Assembly: GCF_001429295.1 (NCBI RefSeq)
Contig: NZ_LMJL01000012.1
Coordinates: forward strand, 1,366,987 to 1,430,986
From: Flavobacterium sp. Root935
GTDB taxonomy: Bacteria > Bacteroidota > Bacteroidia > Flavobacteriales > Flavobacteriaceae
Length of the DNA stretch: 64,000 nucleotides
Direction of reading: 5' to 3'
Positions within the stretch are counted from its first letter, which is position 1. Every line of letters starts with the position of its first letter. Below are positions 61,601-64,000 of this stretch, in pieces. The position numbers and the translations under genes were made by a program. The notes beneath the pieces are model-generated. The model was given only the letters and a program-made list of their open reading frames with translations, searched no databases and was not told the DNA's origin.

Positions 61601-64000
61601 ATATCTTTTGGATGTAAATGCAATCAACTCGCTAAGGCAGATGTGAAGCATTCTTCCATTACCGGTTTCTCCCAATTTATCTTGAATATAAAAAACCTCA
61701 GCAAGTCTTTTTAATGTACCGTCCGGATCTTGCAAGTGCATAAATTTCAGAGGCTTTACAATGTTTGAAGCCTGATAATCCTTACGATATCCAAGACCAA
61801 ATGAAATTTCAATAATTTGATCGTATACCCTTTTAAAATCTTCTTTAAAACCACAGTAACCATACGCCTGCGAAACTTCAGCAAGATTTTTCGTTAATGT
61901 TCCTGTGTCCTGCTCTTCTCTGGCAATCTTCTCCGAATGTAAAATAATCTTTTTCACTAATTGAGAAATATCTTCCTGCTTGCTGTCAAATATTTCACAG
62001 GCAATAGTCAGACCGGTCGAGTAATGGCTGAAGTTTCCGCTTTGATCAATTGACATCCAATATTTTGTTAATTCTTCCAGTTCATTTCTGGAAAGCAGTT
62101 TCACCGCTAATCGAAAAAGATTTTTAAATAAATACTTAATATCACGGGATATATAGGAACTGTCAGTATCCATATCAAATAATCCAGAGGATCTTTCCTG
62201 CACGTACTCAGCTTTCTTTGCACATAAAGCATCCACACATTCCTGAAAGTCTTCCAGAATGTTTTCCTCCACTACAGTGCCTGACCTATCATGATACCAT
62301 ATAGTGGAAAGTGCAAAAATGGAATCATAAATATCTCCTGATGGACCGTACAATAGATAAGATTTTTCAAGAAGCGCTTCAATTAATTCGGGTTTAAAAA
62401 TCCAAATTGCCTTCAAATCATCATAAAGGCTTACTACATCTTTTCGTAAGATAAAATCCATCCTCTCCTGCACCACAATTTTGCTGTGGAGTTCAGGTTC
62501 CTCTACCTGCATTGGAAAAACGCTTTTAATTTCATCATCGGTTAAGTAATCACTGCTGAAAGAAATAAGCTTAAAATAAATTTTCGTGGAAAGAACTGCG
62601 AAATCAATCTTACGAACAGCGTCTATGGCCGCTTTTCTTTCAGAGCTAACAGGCAGTAATAATTTAAATATGCCAGCGTAAATTCTATTGGATACATGGT
62701 CAGTTTTAGCAAGAGTTTTGGAAAGCTGGAATAACTTATCCAGCTTTTTGAATTCTACCAGATAATCAATTACCTTGATTTTTATTCTCTCATTAATTCT
62801 TGTATTTTCCTCCTCGGAAGTATTCTTCTTTCTGAAACTTCTATTATTTTCATCTGAATCCAGCCATTTAATCTCTTCAATTTCCTTAAAAAGCGCATCA
62901 ATATCGGCGTATAATAGTGCCTCTGCTTTAAATTCACTGGTGTAAGTATCAACATTATGCTCTACAAATGATTTGTTCAGCCCCTGTTTTAATATATTTC
63001 TTGGCAACAGGTCACCAGTTTTTTTATAGTACTTTCCCAAGTAAAAATAGAAAAATTCTTTACTGCATGAGAGAAAATCACCATCCCAGATTGTTCGTAA
63101 ACTGTTCCCAGTCTGTCCGGCCTCCAAAAGGAAAATTGGAAAACTGACATCCGAATTATCTAAATTCCATTTGGCACGGTCAAACTGTGTTTTTAAAAAT
63201 ATAATTCTAATAAATTCAGAGATAGAACCTTTCTCAATAGCTGCTTTTATCGAAATATCGAAATTAGCTTCAATCTCATCCAACGACCTAGAATTCGCCC
63301 ACGCAGACTTGTACCATTCCAAGTTAGTGCTTTCCAATATTTTATCAAAGTCTCCTATTTCATATAAATGTGAAAAATAATTCCTGTAGGCATCATCAGT
63401 ATAAGGATTGGATTGATAATATACCGCTAAAACTTTATTAAAGTTGTCTTTAAGATCCTGAGTCTTTGAAATAATGAATTCACGAAAACTGTTATGAAAA
63501 ATTGTATAGGATCGTCCCTCAATCTGCCTTAGAAGATGCTTAAAATCCTTAACTACCGCTTCAATTTCAGTAATATTCCTTTCCTCTCCCGCAAGCTTGA
63601 GGATCTCTTTGATTGTTTCAAGCGAGGTATTTTCCTTCCTATAAGCCAATACCGCCAAAATCCATCTGCCAACACTATTATTTTCAATCCGCTGATAAAG
63701 GTACTCATGATAAGTATTAATCTCACCATCCGAAAGCGCAGGCACATCCTTCAAAGTCTGCTCGTACTGGTTTCGGGGAGTATTGAGAAGTAATTCGGAC
63801 AGATAATGGAGATAAATTGGAATTCCACCCGAAACCTTTTCTAAAAGATTTATATGTTCATCAATAGAAATACTTTTATTTTTCATGTAAATCTTAATCT
63901 CTCGTTGGGTGAAAGGATTCACTTTTATATGTCTTCTCGAATCTGCTGATATTTGAACTTTAACAGAAGGTGCTAAAACAGAATCATACTGCGAGCTTAA
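58664..64000 (-). CDS. Giant STAND-type NTPase-associated protein (partial, N-terminus beyond window)
   Basis: The reading frame is open from the stop at 58664 to the window edge, at least 1,778 residues; the GTG at 63922 is not the true start, since 26 sense codons precede it in frame. The visible N-terminal part is the end of a STAND ATPase: 'INLLEKVSGGIPIYLHYLSE' carries the GxP motif (GGIPIYL), followed by a winged-helix region to about 150. The Walker motifs must lie upstream. The rest is a very long alpha-helical repeat (sensor-like) and a distinct mixed C-terminal region (about 1,590-1,752). The architecture resembles antiviral STAND (Avs-like) proteins; that role is inference. Confidence 0.75.
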   Translation of the reverse strand, partial: LSSQYDSVLAPSVKVQISADSRRHIKVNPFTQREIKIYMKNKSISIDEHINLLEKVSGGIPIYLHYLSELLLNTPRNQYEQTLKDVPALSDGEINTYHEYLYQRIENNSVGRWILAVLAYRKENTSLETIKEILKLAGEERNITEIEAVVKDFKHLLRQIEGRSYTIFHNSFREFIISKTQDLKDNFNKVLAVYYQSNPYTDDAYRNYFSHLYEIGDFDKILESTNLEWYKSAWANSRSLDEIEANFDISIKAAIEKGSISEFIRIIFLKTQFDRAKWNLDNSDVSFPIFLLEAGQTGNSLRTIWDGDFLSCSKEFFYFYLGKYYKKTGDLLPRNILKQGLNKSFVEHNVDTYTSEFKAEALLYADIDALFKEIEEIKWLDSDENNRSFRKKNTSEEENTRINERIKIKVIDYLVEFKKLDKLFQLSKTLAKTDHVSNRIYAGIFKLLLPVSSERKAAIDAVRKIDFAVLSTKIYFKLISFSSDYLTDDEIKSVFPMQVEEPELHSKIVVQERMDFILRKDVVSLYDDLKAIWIFKPELIEALLEKSYLLYGPSGDIYDSIFALSTIWYHDRSGTVVEENILEDFQECVDALCAKKAEYVQERSSGLFDMDTDSSYISRDIKYLFKNLFRLAVKLLSRNELEELTKYWMSIDQSGNFSHYSTGLTIACEIFDSKQEDISQLVKKIILHSEKIAREEQDTGTLTKNLAEVSQAYGYCGFKEDFKRVYDQIIEISFGLGYRKDYQASNIVKPLKFMHLQDPDGTLKRLAEVFYIQDKLGETGNGRMLHICLSELIAFTSKRYPALSFTLLQMEEPNIARGEAMSRIFEPLINESSENDLALYLAVVKTIIRIKDTGSSNVYFVHLAKKILLRAIHFNNNDVIENVLDLIKYNLEVELKDEKELIKFSKFLADNGLDPDLYSFPTITIPAVIPKEELLKEQSKDEKYKFVRHFEKLPIEQVVALYNSDNKGFNQYIVSAHDILTYNKRNQILRKELKSLGDLFNGFSQELNDADKLIFDDEKEKIAKRLVLLKSTLNNLDSTTHISLHEIKRLFYDLVDTIDNLFTEKLLSIYIEEKLEINPWLERIGEELNSKYVVLFDQILDDKEVMNLVDQCSTADLNDLSDFIDKWCKGRKRSIALLKIANRLTVINSSRAKEIVLSVSNFEYDSILFQNDDDPEKLDFDIFESVLKMDWAFGKKFLLESYISQNGRYSPDLTNSVGKLIKYHSYFDDQAVQTYYESNLLYNKELAAGLPEKLSKYGFMAAYKEDLSFSEIVIKHIVWLFNYPVIKVRELALQSMLDLVMQDSTYLSLFVKFGIEMGNDNEIEYSLVVLQALALKKPAILAPFKLQLLTLLKKEHFNILEECRLLLTLVNDSEKVFLTPRELSRLKSVNEISKMQKLNSKLPGWLSKSFLWLCGFFEKNTEPDVELKGNVFIYTPLQNRLIREISLNQKQGFSIQDLLRKDISAKKLLDYDREQESNVHRKYNINTNFDAIEIHSAYYNELKSSINRAFWAGINAGSFDSIFTDRIKTLFRVYDPSKLLYREISKPDYINWIPENISKGDFTRYTDFETLVSQLVAREEDYITLAEFGSQRVNRYKILHGTCYFEVTAFLKNKEGKLKKLSKNPYLELENQYAHEIPSHNYNSSFYNEKDISALIHLSHNNFRGEPDLVNANLLSDVFVKFGIEERSFLKIISKEDHFPLQACRWNSASTSGTDRRRYKPESNGFNLKIKKDVLVDYLNTNNMKLCYHIKLERSSNEYIAENKMTWFDFDRIVEIDL

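Noticed and set aside
63922..63924. GTG at 63922 as the start of the STAND protein
   Set aside because: The frame stays open with protein-like sequence (SVKVQISADSRRHIK) to the window edge, and the ATPase motifs expected upstream are missing, so this is an internal codon.
1..64000. CRISPR arrays, insertion sequences, rRNA genes
   Set aside because: No regularly spaced direct repeats, transposase genes or rRNA-like sequence were seen on reading the window; a short or degenerate IS remnant cannot be fully excluded.

Overview
The window looks like Bacteroidota DNA, most likely Flavobacterium or a close relative. The support is a low G+C flank, TAnnTTTG-type -7 promoter elements, a SusC/SusD pair, small HU/H1-type and DUF6520-type proteins, an IntDOT-like integrase without the first catalytic arginine, and a Bacteroidetes-type (TraE-TraN, MPF_B) conjugation operon. 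The assignment rests on gene content alone; there is no rRNA or intact tRNA gene here.

Left flank, 1-12.8 kb (chromosome-like): a ClC channel, a hemerythrin-like protein, and a complete tripartite RND efflux operon (membrane-fusion protein, inner-membrane pump, TolC-like lipoprotein) with two small secreted proteins beside it. A secreted beta-helix protein and a solitary penicillin-binding protein 2 follow.

Junction, 12.8-13.4 kb: the last 24 bases of a tRNA gene (T-loop, acceptor 3' strand, CCA) without the rest of the tRNA, an intrinsic terminator, a 9-bp tandem repeat and an inverted repeat, immediately before a tyrosine integrase. I read this as the att end of an integrative conjugative element (ICE) that fills the rest of the window; its other end is not reached.

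ICE transfer region, 13.4-28.3 kb: integrase, then (minus strand) three small DNA-binding-type proteins, a large accessory protein, and traN-M-L-K-J, three related TraI/TerB-like secreted proteins, traG (VirB4 ATPase), traF and traE. Two unrecognised proteins lie upstream of traE, and a long hairpin separates them from traE.

Regulatory and cargo region, 28.3-43.5 kb: an AraC regulator, a small membrane protein, a lipoprotein, a membrane TPR-AraC regulator and a histone H1-like protein. Next come an unknown protein, a decayed nuclease-like gene and an XRE repressor. A 109-nt extended hairpin then precedes a SusC-SusD-S9 peptidase operon that converges on a MauE-DUF6520 operon. The hairpin/SusCD/peptidase/MauE/four-cysteine-peptide set is the best candidate in the window for an uncharacterised system.

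Mobilisation and DNA-metabolism region, 43.7-56.8 kb (visibly richer in G+C): a candidate oriT inverted repeat, mobA-mobB-mobC (RHH protein, relaxase, coupling ATPase), a DUF1810 protein, ssb, PcfK/PcfJ-like proteins, a RadC/JAB protein, and a DinB-DnaE translesion polymerase pair.

Right end, 56.8-64 kb (A+T-rich): a beta-helix membrane protein convergent with a giant STAND-type protein of at least 1,778 residues whose N-terminus lies beyond the window. This is probably a defence-type cargo module.
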